Assembly (NCBI RefSeq): GCF_044793635.1
Contig: NZ_CP084992.1
Location: 868,001 to 932,000 of the forward strand
Source of the DNA: Virgibacillus_F necropolis_A
GTDB lineage: Bacteria; Bacillota; Bacilli; Bacillales; Amphibacillaceae
Direction of reading: 5' to 3'
DNA length: 64,000 nt
The first letter of the stretch is position 1. Each line of letters begins with the position of its first letter. The notes below the pieces were generated by a model, which saw only the letters and a list, made by a program, of their open reading frames with translations, was not told the DNA's origin and made no database searches. Shown here piece by piece: positions 1 through 7,883 of this stretch. The translations under genes and the position numbers were made by a program.

Positions 1-209
1 TCTTTCATTTTATCTCATCCTTTCCCTTATAGCTTTATGAATAGTTAAATTTACACTCAACTTGTGAAAAAAGTAAACTAACTATATTATATACAATTTT
101 ATGATTGAATGAAACAAAAACAGTGTCGAGTAGGAAATTTATTTGTTTTTCATAAATCGTTGTGATAACGTTATTTTTATTAGTAAGCTTTTAATTAGGA
201 GGAACATAT

Positions 210-917
210 ATGAGTGTACATATAGGCGCTAAAGAAAATGAAATTGCAGATAAAATATTACTTCCAGGTGACCCATTACGGGCAAAATATATTGCCGAAA
301 CATTTCTAGAGGATGTAACACAATACAATGAAGTCCGTGGAATGTACGGTTTTACTGGAACATATAAGGGAGAACGTGTTTCCGTTCAGGGAACTGGAAT
401 GGGAGTCCCTTCAATATCCATCTACGTAAACGAATTAATACAAAGCTATGATGTTCAAAAATTAATCCGCGTTGGAACGTGTGGTGCAATCCAAAAGGAT
501 GTAAAAGTTCGTGATGTGATTCTTGCACAGGGTGCAACAACAGACTCCCAAATCAATCGAATGGTATTCAATGGTATAGACTATGCTCCACTTGCTGACT
601 TTGATTTATTGAAAAAAGCGTATGATGTTGGAATAGAAAAAGGAATGAACCTTCGCGTAGGTAATGTATTTACCAGTGATACGTTCTATCGTGATAATGC
701 ACAGGAAATAAACGAATTGCTTGCAAAATATAAAGTCCTAGCAATCGAAATGGAATCTTCTGCATTGTACACCCTTGCTGCAAAGTACGATCGCCAAGCA
801 CTTTCCGTACTTACGGTTTCCGATCATATTTTGACAGGTGAAGAAACGTCTTCAGAGGAACGTCAAACTACATTTAATGAAATGATGATTGTTGCTTTAG
901 AAGCTGCAATAAAATAA
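210..917 (+). CDS. deoD: Purine nucleoside phosphorylase DeoD-type
   Basis: This cytosolic enzyme splits purine (deoxy)ribonucleosides with phosphate to give the free base and (deoxy)ribose-1-phosphate, in nucleoside salvage. The 235-aa length matches hexameric DeoD proteins. Visible family motifs are the N-terminal HIGAKENEIADKILLPGDPLRAKYIAE phosphate/substrate loop (residues 4 on, including GDPLR), the RVGTCGAI segment, the EMESSALY substrate motif and the late SDHILTGE stretch carrying the catalytic Asp. The start is fixed by AGGAGG seven to eight bases before ATG. The gene stands alone, with a strong terminator directly behind it. Assignment to the bacterial trimer-type PNP (PunA) is unlikely given these motifs. 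Confidence 0.96.
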   Translation: MSVHIGAKENEIADKILLPGDPLRAKYIAETFLEDVTQYNEVRGMYGFTGTYKGERVSVQGTGMGVPSISIYVNELIQSYDVQKLIRVGTCGAIQKDVKVRDVILAQGATTDSQINRMVFNGIDYAPLADFDLLKKAYDVGIEKGMNLRVGNVFTSDTFYRDNAQEINELLAKYKVLAIEMESSALYTLAAKYDRQALSVLTVSDHILTGEETSSEERQTTFNEMMIVALEAAIK

Positions 918-922
918 TCATT

Positions 923-957
923 AGCCGATAGATTTCTACAATCTATCGGCTTTTTAT
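923..957 (+). terminator. Rho-independent terminator after deoD
   Basis: A 12-bp perfect stem (AGCCGATAGATT at 923-934 pairing with 940-951), a 5-nt loop and a T-rich tail follow the deoD stop codon. It separates deoD from the regulated bioY promoter immediately downstream. Confidence 0.9.
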
Positions 958-987
958 TGTTAACTTACCAAAATTTAAGTTGACAAT
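956..987 (+). promoter_or_regulatory. BirA-type biotin operator overlapping the bioY promoter
   Basis: ATTGTTAAC (956-964), 14 bp, then GTTGACAAT (979-987) form an inverted repeat with one mismatch. This is the half-site sequence and spacing known for BirA operators in Bacillus-type genomes. The right half contains TTGACA (980-985), which serves as the -35 of a promoter with TATTAT about 18 bp downstream. BirA loaded with biotinyl-AMP would therefore block RNA polymerase when biotin is plentiful. Seen: the repeat and promoter. Inferred: the regulator's identity. Confidence 0.75.
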
Positions 988-1032
988 AGTCCCCTATCCT
1001 GTTTATTATAATGATGAGGGGTGAGGGTTTTG

Positions 1033-1632
1033 ATGAATAAATTACGTACCGTTGATCTAACATTTGGGGCAGTATTTGTATGTTTAATGGCCTTTGGTGC
1101 CAATATCGCAGTTTGGTTCCCAATGCTTGCAGTACCAATTGGTGGGGCAACTGTTCCGTTATCATTACAGACATTTTTTGCAATACTAGCAGGATTAATG
1201 CTTGGTAAAAAACTTGGTTCAATTTCAATGATTACATATATTCTTGTAGGTGTAGCTGGTGTACCTGTTTTTGCGAATATGAGCGCAGGACCTATGGCTA
1301 TAGTTAGTCCTACAGGCGGCTTTATCATTTCATTCGTTTTTATTGCTTTTTTTGTTGGTTGGATTTCGGAAGCAAGCAAAAAACCTTCTGTTCCTATTTA
1401 TACAATCGCATCGTTAGTTGGTTTGGTGATGAACTATACAATTGGTGTATCGTATATGTACCTTGCAATGAATACGTGGTTAGCTCTAGACATCTCTTAT
1501 AGGATAGCATGGATTAGTATGACACCGTTTATTGTAAAAGATACGGCCCTTGCATGTTTAGCCGCAGTATTCATGGTGACATTGGCAAAACGTGTTCCGA
1601 TGAGGTGGACATCAGTAAAAGCAAAAGCATAA
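1033..1632 (+). CDS. bioY: Biotin transporter substrate-binding subunit BioY
   Basis: This is the membrane S-component of an ECF-type biotin importer; BioY binds biotin and works with a shared energising module or alone. The 199-aa protein is almost wholly hydrophobic with about six membrane segments. It shows the BioY-typical pattern of FGANIAVWFPM near the N terminus, then GGATVPLSLQTFFAILAGL and a GVAGVPVFA segment. I chose ATG 1033 because GAGGGGTGAGGG sits at proper distance; the GTG at 1021 lies inside that ribosome-binding site. A BirA-like operator precedes it, which supports a biotin role. No biotin biosynthesis genes are nearby, so the gene acts as a stand-alone uptake unit. Confidence 0.93.
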   Translation: MNKLRTVDLTFGAVFVCLMAFGANIAVWFPMLAVPIGGATVPLSLQTFFAILAGLMLGKKLGSISMITYILVGVAGVPVFANMSAGPMAIVSPTGGFIISFVFIAFFVGWISEASKKPSVPIYTIASLVGLVMNYTIGVSYMYLAMNTWLALDISYRIAWISMTPFIVKDTALACLAAVFMVTLAKRVPMRWTSVKAKA

Positions 1633-1641
1633 AGATATTCT

Positions 1642-1672
1642 GGATCATTCAACGTAGAATGATCCTTTTTTT
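1642..1672 (+). terminator. Rho-independent terminator after bioY
   Basis: GGATCATTC (1642-1650) pairs with GAATGATCC (1657-1665) across a 6-nt loop and is followed by a run of T, ten bases after the bioY stop codon. Confidence 0.88.
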
Positions 1673-1815
1673 ATTTTTACATACTTGTAAATCCATGAAT
1701 TTTATTATTTCATATGATAAAATTATCCATATATATTGACGTAAAATACATATACTACACATATTAGATATTTACTAGCACCATGTAAAAGCACAGAAAG
1801 GATGATTATCCATTC

Positions 1816-2289
1816 ATGGACTTGTTTTTAAATTTTCCATTATGGGCTTCACTCGCAGCAATCGTTTTTGCTCAAGTCATTAAAATCCCAATACGATTCA
1901 TTGTTACAAGAGAATTTAAGCCAGATCTCGCCTTTAGTACTGGAGGAATGCCAAGTAGTCATTCTGCCGCTGTAGCTGCATTGTCAACTGGTATTGGAAT
2001 TGTCGACGGTGTTGCATCAACCACATTTGCTGTTGCATGTGTCTTCAGTATTATTATTATGTTTGATGCATCAGGGGTTCGGAGACAAGCTGGTGAACAA
2101 GCTGTGCTATTAAATCAATTAATGAAAGATTTCAATCATTTTGTGGAAGGTGCTAAAGATTGGAATAAGAAGGAAGAGTTTGAAAAACGTAAAGAGTTAA
2201 AAGAGTTACTTGGTCATCAACCGATTGAAGTTTTTTTTGGTGGGCTTTCCGGAGTTGGTATCGCATTTTTACTCTATCTTTTATATTAG
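1816..2289 (+). CDS. yuiD: Divergent PAP2 family membrane protein (YuiD/DUF212)
   Basis: This 157-aa membrane protein belongs to the divergent PAP2 (DUF212) family, called acid phosphatase/vanadium-haloperoxidase-related in annotation. The conserved core is visible as STGGMPSSHSAAVAALSTGIG (around residues 40-60), followed by FDASGVRRQAGEQA and, near the end, LGHQPIEVFFGGLSGVG. These motifs contain the Ser-His and Arg residues expected of a phosphate-binding site, but the substrate is unknown. B. subtilis YuiD has the same length class and sits in the same neighbourhood. Transcription is independent, with AAAGGA before the ATG. Confidence 0.88.
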   Translation: MDLFLNFPLWASLAAIVFAQVIKIPIRFIVTREFKPDLAFSTGGMPSSHSAAVAALSTGIGIVDGVASTTFAVACVFSIIIMFDASGVRRQAGEQAVLLNQLMKDFNHFVEGAKDWNKKEEFEKRKELKELLGHQPIEVFFGGLSGVGIAFLLYLLY

Positions 2290-2403
2290 GAAAACTTATT
2301 ATTAAGGCTGTTTTCGTAAAGATTGTTGCTTTTGGGAGGATAGATATAAACGACATAACTTATATCTATGTTAGATCTGTATTACTGATAATGGAAACAA
2401 GTC

Positions 2404-2535
2404 ACTTAAGCAGCCGCAGCCCGTATACACTTCGCTTTCCGCGGGCGGCTGGTGAGCCTCCTTGTGCTAACGCACTGCGTAGTCTCACCGATGCCTTTCC
2501 TCCCGCAGGAGTCTCCGTGTATTCGGGCTGCTAGT
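2404..2535. repeat. GC-rich hairpin repeat module (left)
   Basis: GCAGCCCGTATACAC near the left edge (about 2412) pairs with GTGTATTCGGGCTGC at the right edge with one mismatch, and CCGCGGGCGGC and CTCCCGCAGGAG lie inside. The module therefore folds on itself. It is nested within the larger inverted-repeat element. Confidence 0.55.
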
Positions 2536-2609
2536 ATAATATTAGCCAATAACAGCATTCATTAGTTGAAAGAAAAGACAAAGAATGCTTACGTAAATAG
2601 CTTTATCAG

Positions 2610-2805
2610 TCTAGGTGAGTGGAGGGCGGTGACTCCTGCGGGAACAGCACGTGTCCGAAGACCCCGCAGAGTGGTAAATGATGAGGGCCAACTAAAACCG
2701 TCCTTTGCGGACAACGTCGGCATACCCCTTGCCGGGGCAAGGAGGCTAAGGCCGTGCCCGCGGAAAGCATCCGCCCGGAGCGATCCTGGACGGCAGCAAT
2801 AGTAC
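2610..2805. repeat. GC-rich repeat module (right)
   Basis: This stretch carries the pattern GACTCCTGCGGGAACAGCACG, CCCCGCAG, and GGCCGTGCCCGCGGAAAGC, which I recognise as a widespread intergenic repeat of Bacillaceae. It appears to contain an internal duplication or insertion around 2680-2740. No function is evident. Confidence 0.5.
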
Positions 2806-2893
2806 ATAACTTTGCAAATAAACCTAAAGTTACGTCGTTTATATCAACTATGAAAATGAAAAAGCAACAATGCGTACGAAAAGAGCCATTATT

Positions 2894-2932
2894 AAAAAAA
2901 GATGAGCTGATAAATTAGCTCATCTTTTTTTT
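2894..2932. terminator. Bidirectional terminator hairpin
   Basis: GATGAGCT (2901-2908) pairs with AGCTCATC (2917-2924), flanked by A7 on the left and T8 on the right, so it can act on either strand. On the minus strand it ends the yuiB-yuiC transcript. It abuts the right end of the MITE-like element. Confidence 0.7.
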
Positions 2933-2935
2933 ATA

Positions 2936-3066
2936 GTTGTCTAGCTACGGCTCCTAGCGACTAGCAAATAGGTAGTCCTGTTGAACGTGCGGAAACTTCT
3001 CCGTACTTTTCTCACAGTCCTACCTATTTGTACGTTGCTGAACAGTCGCCTTCGCTTTTCTTGTCT
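2936..3066. repeat. Intergenic hairpin repeat (GTCTAGCTACGGC type)
   Basis: An 11-bp perfect inverted repeat (CAAATAGGTAG at 2965-2975 with 3020-3030) lies inside a unit starting TTGTCTAGCTACGGCTCC and ending CGCCTTCGCTTTTCTTGTCTA. I recognise the flanks as a dispersed Bacillaceae intergenic repeat. It sits just downstream of the yuiC stop codon and could contribute to transcript ends. Confidence 0.45.
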
Positions 3067-3072
3067 AACTAA

Positions 3073-3762
3073 TTAACTTTTGATAATTTGTTCTCGGAAG
3101 ACTTGCAATGCTTCATTATTGTTTAATTCTACTAATTCTTCTTCGGTTATCGATCCGTCACCCATTTCCACAATGTGAACCTCTACTTCTTTTTTACCCC
3201 AATATTCATATACATCTTCAACAGTTTTATAATAAAGATCAATATTATTCCCATTTATAGCGCTACCTTTATCCGCTACTACTCCAAAACCATAACCAGG
3301 AATCCACATTATAGTTCCGATAGGATAAACGTCTAAATCGGCTGCTATGGTAGAGTATAAATCTCGTTTTACCTGCACACCAGAGTACGTAATACCATAC
3401 ATCGGGTGATCAGGCGTTTTACCCGTTGATTCTATTCCCGCAGTATATCCTGTTGCCAATACTGTTGTAGTTGGGTATTTCGCATTTTCCATTCTTTCTT
3501 GAATCGTCTTTGGTCCATCGACATGTTCACTGGAAATATACCTTTTTTGTTTCGCCTCATAATTCAATGTCTTTTCTTTTAATGCTATATCTCGTTGTTT
3601 AACAGAATTGGCATCAAATGAGGAGAGCTCCTCTGATTTTTGTTCTGCCCATACATGAACATCTTTAAAGGTTACATTCGAAATGGATGAAAATGTAGCA
3701 TAAATTGCACCGAAAAATAAAAGAACCATTGCACTTCTTCTTAAGAATTTTTTTGATTTCAT
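3073..3762 (-). CDS. yuiC: 3D-domain secreted protein (YuiC-like)
   Basis: The 229-aa product has one N-terminal signal/anchor segment (SAMVLLFFGAIYATF) followed by an extracytoplasmic region. It ends in a 3D domain, named for three conserved Asp: ATGYTAGIESTGKTPDHPMYG, DLDVYPIGTIMWIPGYG, then VADKGSAINGNNIDLYY. The 3D fold is shared with resuscitation factors and lytic enzymes such as MltA, so muralytic activity is plausible. In B. subtilis the homologous YuiC is a stationary-phase factor of this type. The start at 3762 is chosen because GTGAGGTG precedes it; an 11-codon upstream extension lacks a ribosome-binding site. It lies 60 bp behind yuiB on the same strand. Confidence 0.88.
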   Translation of the reverse strand: MKSKKFLRRSAMVLLFFGAIYATFSSISNVTFKDVHVWAEQKSEELSSFDANSVKQRDIALKEKTLNYEAKQKRYISSEHVDGPKTIQERMENAKYPTTTVLATGYTAGIESTGKTPDHPMYGITYSGVQVKRDLYSTIAADLDVYPIGTIMWIPGYGFGVVADKGSAINGNNIDLYYKTVEDVYEYWGKKEVEVHIVEMGDGSITEEELVELNNNEALQVFREQIIKS

Positions 3763-3822
3763 TGATAACACCTCACTGGATGTCATCATTTCCAATCTAT
3801 TTAAATTTTATGCATTTTTCTG

Positions 3823-4146
3823 TTAAAACATTTGATATCCACTTTTTCTCAATAACTTAATAACTATTCCTGAGATTATCGTACCTATGAATCCAGAACT
3901 TAGGATCATTATATCAACTGGAGTAATTTCCATGAGTTTAGTAAATGCTATAGAAAACGATTCAGTTAAATCCGTAAAGTAGGCTCCAGTTGAAATATCA
4001 TCGACAATCATTAGCACGATAAATGGATATATACATGCCATTAGCCAGGTTTTACGTAAGAGCATATTTAATATAAATGCTAATCCAAAAAATATTACTA
4101 AATATAATAAGATGGACATAATAATTTGAACTACTGATGGAATCAC
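3823..4146 (-). CDS. yuiB: YuiB-like small membrane protein
   Basis: This 107-aa hydrophobic protein has about three membrane segments and matches the size and position of B. subtilis YuiB, next to yuiC and yumB. The start is GTG with GGGGAGG at good spacing. No catalytic motif is visible. It ends in basic residues (LLRKSGYQMF), which would lie on the cytoplasmic side. Its function is unknown. Confidence 0.75.
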   Translation of the reverse strand: MIPSVVQIIMSILLYLVIFFGLAFILNMLLRKTWLMACIYPFIVLMIVDDISTGAYFTDLTESFSIAFTKLMEITPVDIMILSSGFIGTIISGIVIKLLRKSGYQMF

Positions 4147-4203
4147 TTATGTATCCTCCCCTTGCACAATCTTTATCACCATTTACATTTTATATGAAAA
4201 CGT

Positions 4204-4235
4204 AAAAAAAGCAAAGGCAGCAACTTAGCCTTTGC
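4204..4235 (-). terminator. Rho-independent terminator after yumB
   Basis: On the minus strand GCAAAGGC (4228-4235) pairs with GCCTTTGC (4211-4218), followed by a T7 run, 14 bases past the yumB stop codon. Confidence 0.88.
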
Positions 4236-4248
4236 TCGGTATCAATTT

Positions 4249-5469
4249 TTAATAAAAAATATTGAATTTTCCTTTTTTAAATAATAATCCAGGTCCACCT
4301 AATTTAAGTAAGTAACGATTATCAATAACTTTTTTCATAACCGTAGCTGTAAAGCCGAACAACTTACGATTATTCAAGACCACGCCAATCGCATCATCAT
4401 GACCGAGTGAGGCAACTGTTCCCAAAATTTTCGGTTCAAAGCTCTCGACTTCTCCACTACCAGTAGCCATTGCCTTGACATTATGCGCAACAGCACCTGA
4501 CATTTGGATGGCAATTTGAGCAGTTGGTGGGAACGGACGTCCACTTTCTTCGTTCATAATAAGTGCACAATCACCTACAACGAAAACATCATCGTAATCC
4601 GGGGCACGCATGTCGCTACGTACTTCAATTTTTCCTCGATTCGTCTCGAAGCCTGATGCTTCAACGATTGAGTTGGCACGAACTCCAGCTGCCCAGACGG
4701 TAGTCATCGTTGGGATTTCTTCAAGCTTGCCATCCTTTTCGAAAACGATGCTATCAGGTTTACATTCTTTTAAAAATGCACCTGTTTTAAATTCAACACC
4801 ACGCGCTTCCAACGAATTCATTGCATATTCCACAAGATCTGGATCAAATCCCGGCAATACAGTTGGAGCACCTTCCACATTTATGATTCGAACTTTATTT
4901 TTATCAATATCGTATTCTTTACATAACTCAGGAATACGATTGGCTATTTCACCTACAAACTCAATTCCTGTAAAGCCACCGCCACCAACGACAATGTTCA
5001 AACGAGCATCATTTGGCTCTTTTTCATTATTATACATTGCAAAATTATATTCAATGTGCTCCCGAATTAATCGTGCACGATCAATACTACCAATTGTAAA
5101 TGCATGTTCATCAAGCCCAGGAATTCCAAATGTTGCAGCTTCAAATCCTAATGCAATTACCAAATAGTCATAGCTTAGTTCACCGTTTTTAAGTTTAACT
5201 TTTTTCTCGTCTGGTTTAATAGAAACTACTGTATCCTTAACAAATTTGACTTTGCTCATGTTGATAACTTCATTTATCGCAATACGGGTACGATCATGAT
5301 GCAATGTGCCTGCAGCATTTTCATGTAACCACGTTGTTTGATAATGGTAGTCGTGTTTGTTAACCAATGTAATATCTGCTTCATTAACCCCCAGGGACTT
5401 CTGTAAATTTACAGTTGTTACCATCCCGCCATAACCTGCGCCCAAAACTACTATACTAGGCCTTTTCAT
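4249..5469 (-). CDS. yumB: Type II NADH dehydrogenase-like flavoprotein YumB
   Basis: This 406-aa single-subunit, FAD-dependent oxidoreductase would pass electrons from NADH to quinone at the inner face of the membrane without pumping protons. Motifs: the N-terminal dinucleotide fold VVLGAGYGGMVT (residues 7-18), the second GxGxxG fold NIVVGGGGFTGIEF, and the FVVGDCALI motif that contacts FAD. AQIAIQMSGAVAHN precedes the C-terminal membrane-binding helices. The length equals B. subtilis YumB. A Rex-like palindrome sits about 50 bp upstream, consistent with NADH-responsive control. It is transcribed divergently from yumC. Confidence 0.93.
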   Translation of the reverse strand: MKRPSIVVLGAGYGGMVTTVNLQKSLGVNEADITLVNKHDYHYQTTWLHENAAGTLHHDRTRIAINEVINMSKVKFVKDTVVSIKPDEKKVKLKNGELSYDYLVIALGFEAATFGIPGLDEHAFTIGSIDRARLIREHIEYNFAMYNNEKEPNDARLNIVVGGGGFTGIEFVGEIANRIPELCKEYDIDKNKVRIINVEGAPTVLPGFDPDLVEYAMNSLEARGVEFKTGAFLKECKPDSIVFEKDGKLEEIPTMTTVWAAGVRANSIVEASGFETNRGKIEVRSDMRAPDYDDVFVVGDCALIMNEESGRPFPPTAQIAIQMSGAVAHNVKAMATGSGEVESFEPKILGTVASLGHDDAIGVVLNNRKLFGFTATVMKKVIDNRYLLKLGGPGLLFKKGKFNIFY

Positions 5470-5516
5470 TTCTCATCACTTCCATTTATATAATATCGCA
5501 TTGTTTACATAACGTA

Positions 5517-5532
5517 TGTGACATATTTCACG
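5517..5532. promoter_or_regulatory. Rex-like redox operator before yumB
   Basis: TGTGACATATTTCACG matches the Rex consensus TGTGAAnnnnTTCACA at all but two non-spacer positions and lies about 48 bp before the yumB start. Rex is the NADH/NAD+ sensor controlling ndh-type genes in Bacillus. The match is seen; the regulation is inferred. Confidence 0.55.
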
Positions 5533-5835
5533 TATTAGTGCATAAAAAAAGCGTAAGCCCCGTTTTGACTACCATATGATGGCTTTGGAGCTAGACATAA
5601 AAAAAGAGCTAAATCGATATATGTATTTGTCACACAAATGTAATATAATGTCTAGAAACAATCTTAGCCCTTTTCCCGTATACTTTCAACCCTTTATTTT
5701 ATTTTATAAAATTTAATGTTTTCGTAATATTATCGTTTATAATACTAGGTGAATACATAAATACGCAAAACTCATTGTTTGTGATAATATAGGCATGATG
5801 AGAAAAATGAATCAGTTAAAAATGGGGGAATTACC
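5533..5835. other. yumB-yumC divergent intergenic region
   Basis: This stretch holds the leaders of yumB (minus) and yumC (plus). It contains an imperfect long-loop inverted repeat, AAAAAGAGCTAA near 5604 with TTAGCCCTTTT near 5665. I see no coding ORF. Purine-rich AATGGGGGAA just before yumC is its ribosome-binding site. Confidence 0.4.
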
Positions 5836-6819
5836 ATGTCAGATAAAGTTTATGATGTAACGATAGTTGGCGCAGGCCCTGCTGGATTGTTCACGGCATT
5901 CTACGGTGGGATGAGACAAGCTAGCGTCAAGATAATTGAGAGCTTACCACATACTGGAGGGCAACTTACTGCTCTGTATCCAGAAAAATATATATACGAT
6001 ATTGCTGGTTTTCCGAAAGTCCGGGCTCAAGAGCTAGTTGACAATCTCGAAGAACAAGCAAACATGTTTGATCCTACAATTGTATTGGAACAAGCAATTG
6101 AAAAAGTTGAACGGTTAGAGGATAACACATTTAAAATCACTTCTGATAAAGAAGTTCATTATTCAAAAACAATTATTGTTACAGCAGGAAATGGCGCATT
6201 CCAACCTCGACGACTGAATATTGGAGAAAGTGAACAGTTTGAAGGAATAAACCTGCATTACCACGTCAAAGATATGAATCATTACAAAGACCAAAATGTT
6301 GTCCTTTTAGGTGGTGGCGATTCCGCAGTAGACTGGGCACTTATGCTCGAACCAATTGCTAAAAGCGTAACGCTGGTTCATCGTCGTGACAAATTCAGAG
6401 CACACGAACATAGTGTAGAAAAATTAATGGAATCAAGTGTCAATGTTGTCACTCCATTTGCCCCAACGGATATTGTGGGACAAGATCGGATTGAACAATT
6501 AATCCTCCAGGAAGTTAAAGGCGAAAAGGAAATCGTATTAGATGTCGATTCCTTATTATGTAACTATGGATTTGTTTCGTCATTGGGTCCTATTAAAGAA
6601 TGGGGATTGGAAATAGAGAAAAATAGCATCGTGGTCAATTCCAAAATGGAAACAAACATCCCAGGCATTTATGCAGCTGGTGACATTTGCACATATCCAG
6701 GGAAAGTTAAACTAATCGCAACCGGATTCGGTGAAGGCCCAACAGCCATCAACAATGCCAAATCCTACATTGATCCAAAAGCACGCCTACAACCGAAGCA
6801 CTCGACTAGTATGTTTTAA
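5836..6819 (+). CDS. yumC: Ferredoxin/flavodoxin-NADP+ reductase (YumC)
   Basis: This 327-aa thioredoxin-reductase-like FNR moves electrons between NADPH and ferredoxin or flavodoxin in the cytosol. Motifs: FAD fold TIVGAGPAGLFTAFYGG (residues 9-25), GGQLTALYPEKYIYDIAGFP, NADP fold VVLLGGGDSAVDWALML, and FAD-binding AAGDICTYPGK. It lacks the CxxC redox pair of true thioredoxin reductases, as expected for the YumC class. Length and position match the essential B. subtilis gene. The ATG follows GGGGGAA. A strong terminator is directly downstream. Confidence 0.95.
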   Translation: MSDKVYDVTIVGAGPAGLFTAFYGGMRQASVKIIESLPHTGGQLTALYPEKYIYDIAGFPKVRAQELVDNLEEQANMFDPTIVLEQAIEKVERLEDNTFKITSDKEVHYSKTIIVTAGNGAFQPRRLNIGESEQFEGINLHYHVKDMNHYKDQNVVLLGGGDSAVDWALMLEPIAKSVTLVHRRDKFRAHEHSVEKLMESSVNVVTPFAPTDIVGQDRIEQLILQEVKGEKEIVLDVDSLLCNYGFVSSLGPIKEWGLEIEKNSIVVNSKMETNIPGIYAAGDICTYPGKVKLIATGFGEGPTAINNAKSYIDPKARLQPKHSTSMF

Positions 6820-6824
6820 ATTAC

Positions 6825-6861
6825 AGCCCGAGCGACCAATTGTCGCTCAGGCTATTTTTTT
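6825..6861 (+). terminator. Rho-independent terminator after yumC
   Basis: AGCCCGAGCGAC (6825-6836) pairs with GTCGCTCAGGCT (6842-6853), with one mismatch, and T7 follows. Confidence 0.9.
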
Positions 6862-6903
6862 GAAGAGGTAGAAAATATCGGCAATTGTAATTTCTTATCT
6901 GCC

Positions 6904-6935
6904 AAAAAAAATAGAACGCCCTCTAACAGCGTTCT
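6904..6935 (-). terminator. Rho-independent terminator after yutM
   Basis: On the minus strand AGAACGC (6929-6935) pairs with GCGTTCT (6913-6919), and an eight-T tail follows, shortly past the yutM stop codon. Confidence 0.85.
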
Positions 6936-6950
6936 AGCCTTCTCAAGTAA

Positions 6951-7307
6951 TTAACATTTCTCTGGTGCACCTTCGCGATCCTTCGCCTTAAACGATGATC
7001 CACAGCCACAGCTTACGATAGCATTCGGATTATCAATGCTGAACCCGCCGCCCATCATGTTCTGTTTAAAGTCAATTTTTGTTCCTTCTATAATCGGGAT
7101 ATCCTGCTTGAAAATAACAACAGGAACTCCATTTATCTCGTCTACCATATCTAGTTGTTCATTAACTTCATACTCAAACCCTAATGAATAGGATAAGCCG
7201 CTACAGCCGCCACCTTTTATTCCAAAGCGTAAACGGACATCTTCTGATTCGTCTTGCATCATTTCTCTAATTTGTTCTACTGCATTATCTGAAAAAGTAA
7301 CAACCAT
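6951..7307 (-). CDS. yutM: A-type Fe-S cluster carrier (YutM, HesB/IscA family)
   Basis: This 118-aa protein is an A-type carrier that passes iron-sulfur clusters to target apoproteins. The three conserved cysteines are visible in GGGCSGLSY (about residue 35) and the C-terminal SCGCGSSF pair. A six-residue tail ending in Cys follows. It lies near yutI (NfuA-type scaffold) and on the same chromosome arm as sufB, so the region is rich in Fe-S assembly genes. The start has AGGAGGGG upstream. Alternative names are ErpA-like or SufA-like. Confidence 0.93.
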   Translation of the reverse strand: MVVTFSDNAVEQIREMMQDESEDVRLRFGIKGGGCSGLSYSLGFEYEVNEQLDMVDEINGVPVVIFKQDIPIIEGTKIDFKQNMMGGGFSIDNPNAIVSCGCGSSFKAKDREGAPEKC

Positions 7308-7400
7308 ATCATGCCCCTCCTTTTATCTTTAAGTATACAAACTGTATCCTCACTATTCAAATGATTGCTATTGAAAATACTGCGCACGTCATTCAAATTA

Positions 7401-7730
7401 TCATGATTGCAATGGAACATCAAGTTTATCCAAAGCTTGATAAATGGATTTCAACCTTGGAATACCTTCTCCAACCATATTATCATTAACAAATACGATT
7501 GGATGAAATAAATCCTCATCAACTATCCGTTCAACAAATGCAATATGTTTCTCATCGGTTTGAGGTTGATCTATATCAATATAGTTGTAATTCACTACTC
7601 CATCGATATATTTTCTTCCAACTGCCGCTTGAATCCATTCATACGTATCTTTTGAGCCTGGTGCCCCTACGCAGCTAGCACATATTTGTTCCGCACCATA
7701 AACAGTAATTACTACTTTTTTATCCCCCAT
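7401..7730 (-). CDS. yuzD: YuzD family protein (DUF1462)
   Basis: The 109-aa product shows the DUF1462/YuzD pattern: VVITVYGAEQICASCVGAPGS with a CxxC pair near residue 17, then TYEWIQAAVGRKY, VNYNYIDI and the late GEGIPRLKSIYQALDKL. The family has a thioredoxin-like fold and is called a putative disulfide oxidoreductase. Placement between Fe-S genes yutM and yutI suggests a linked redox role, not demonstrated. GGAGG precedes the ATG. A 93-bp gap separates it from yutM, so co-transcription is possible. Confidence 0.85.
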   Translation of the reverse strand: MGDKKVVITVYGAEQICASCVGAPGSKDTYEWIQAAVGRKYIDGVVNYNYIDIDQPQTDEKHIAFVERIVDEDLFHPIVFVNDNMVGEGIPRLKSIYQALDKLDVPLQS

Positions 7731-7883
7731 GGTGAAACCTCCACAATTTTAGTTACTTTTATTTTACAAAATCTTTCATTAAAGATAAAATAAAAGCATC
7801 TACTTTAAGAAGAAATGTATTTTACCAATAGATTTTTTTGACCATTCATCTTATAATGGAACATAGAAAGGGGAAGATGGATA

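Larger units (their letters stand above)
2296..2895. mobile_element. 600-bp composite inverted-repeat (MITE-like) element
   Basis: The two ends, 2296-2360 and 2828-2895, are imperfect inverted repeats of about 65 bp. Shared blocks include TTTTCGTA, ATTGTTGCTTTT and GATATAAACGAC(A/G)TAACTT. Between them lie two GC-rich foldable modules (about 2404-2535 and 2610-2805) unlike the AT-rich surroundings. No transposase is encoded, and the ORFs on both strands here are composition artefacts. From memory, similar GC-rich intergenic repeats are common in Bacillaceae genomes; treating the whole as a non-autonomous mobile element is inference. Confidence 0.6.

Noticed and set aside
1554..1739. 61-aa ORF overlapping the bioY end
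   Set aside because: It lies in another frame of bioY and its terminator and has no protein-like pattern.
2566..2807. Overlapping ORFs on both strands (78 and 72 aa)
   Set aside because: They lie in the GC-rich repeat module, lack ribosome-binding sites, and read as low-complexity Arg/Pro/Ala, an effect of base composition.
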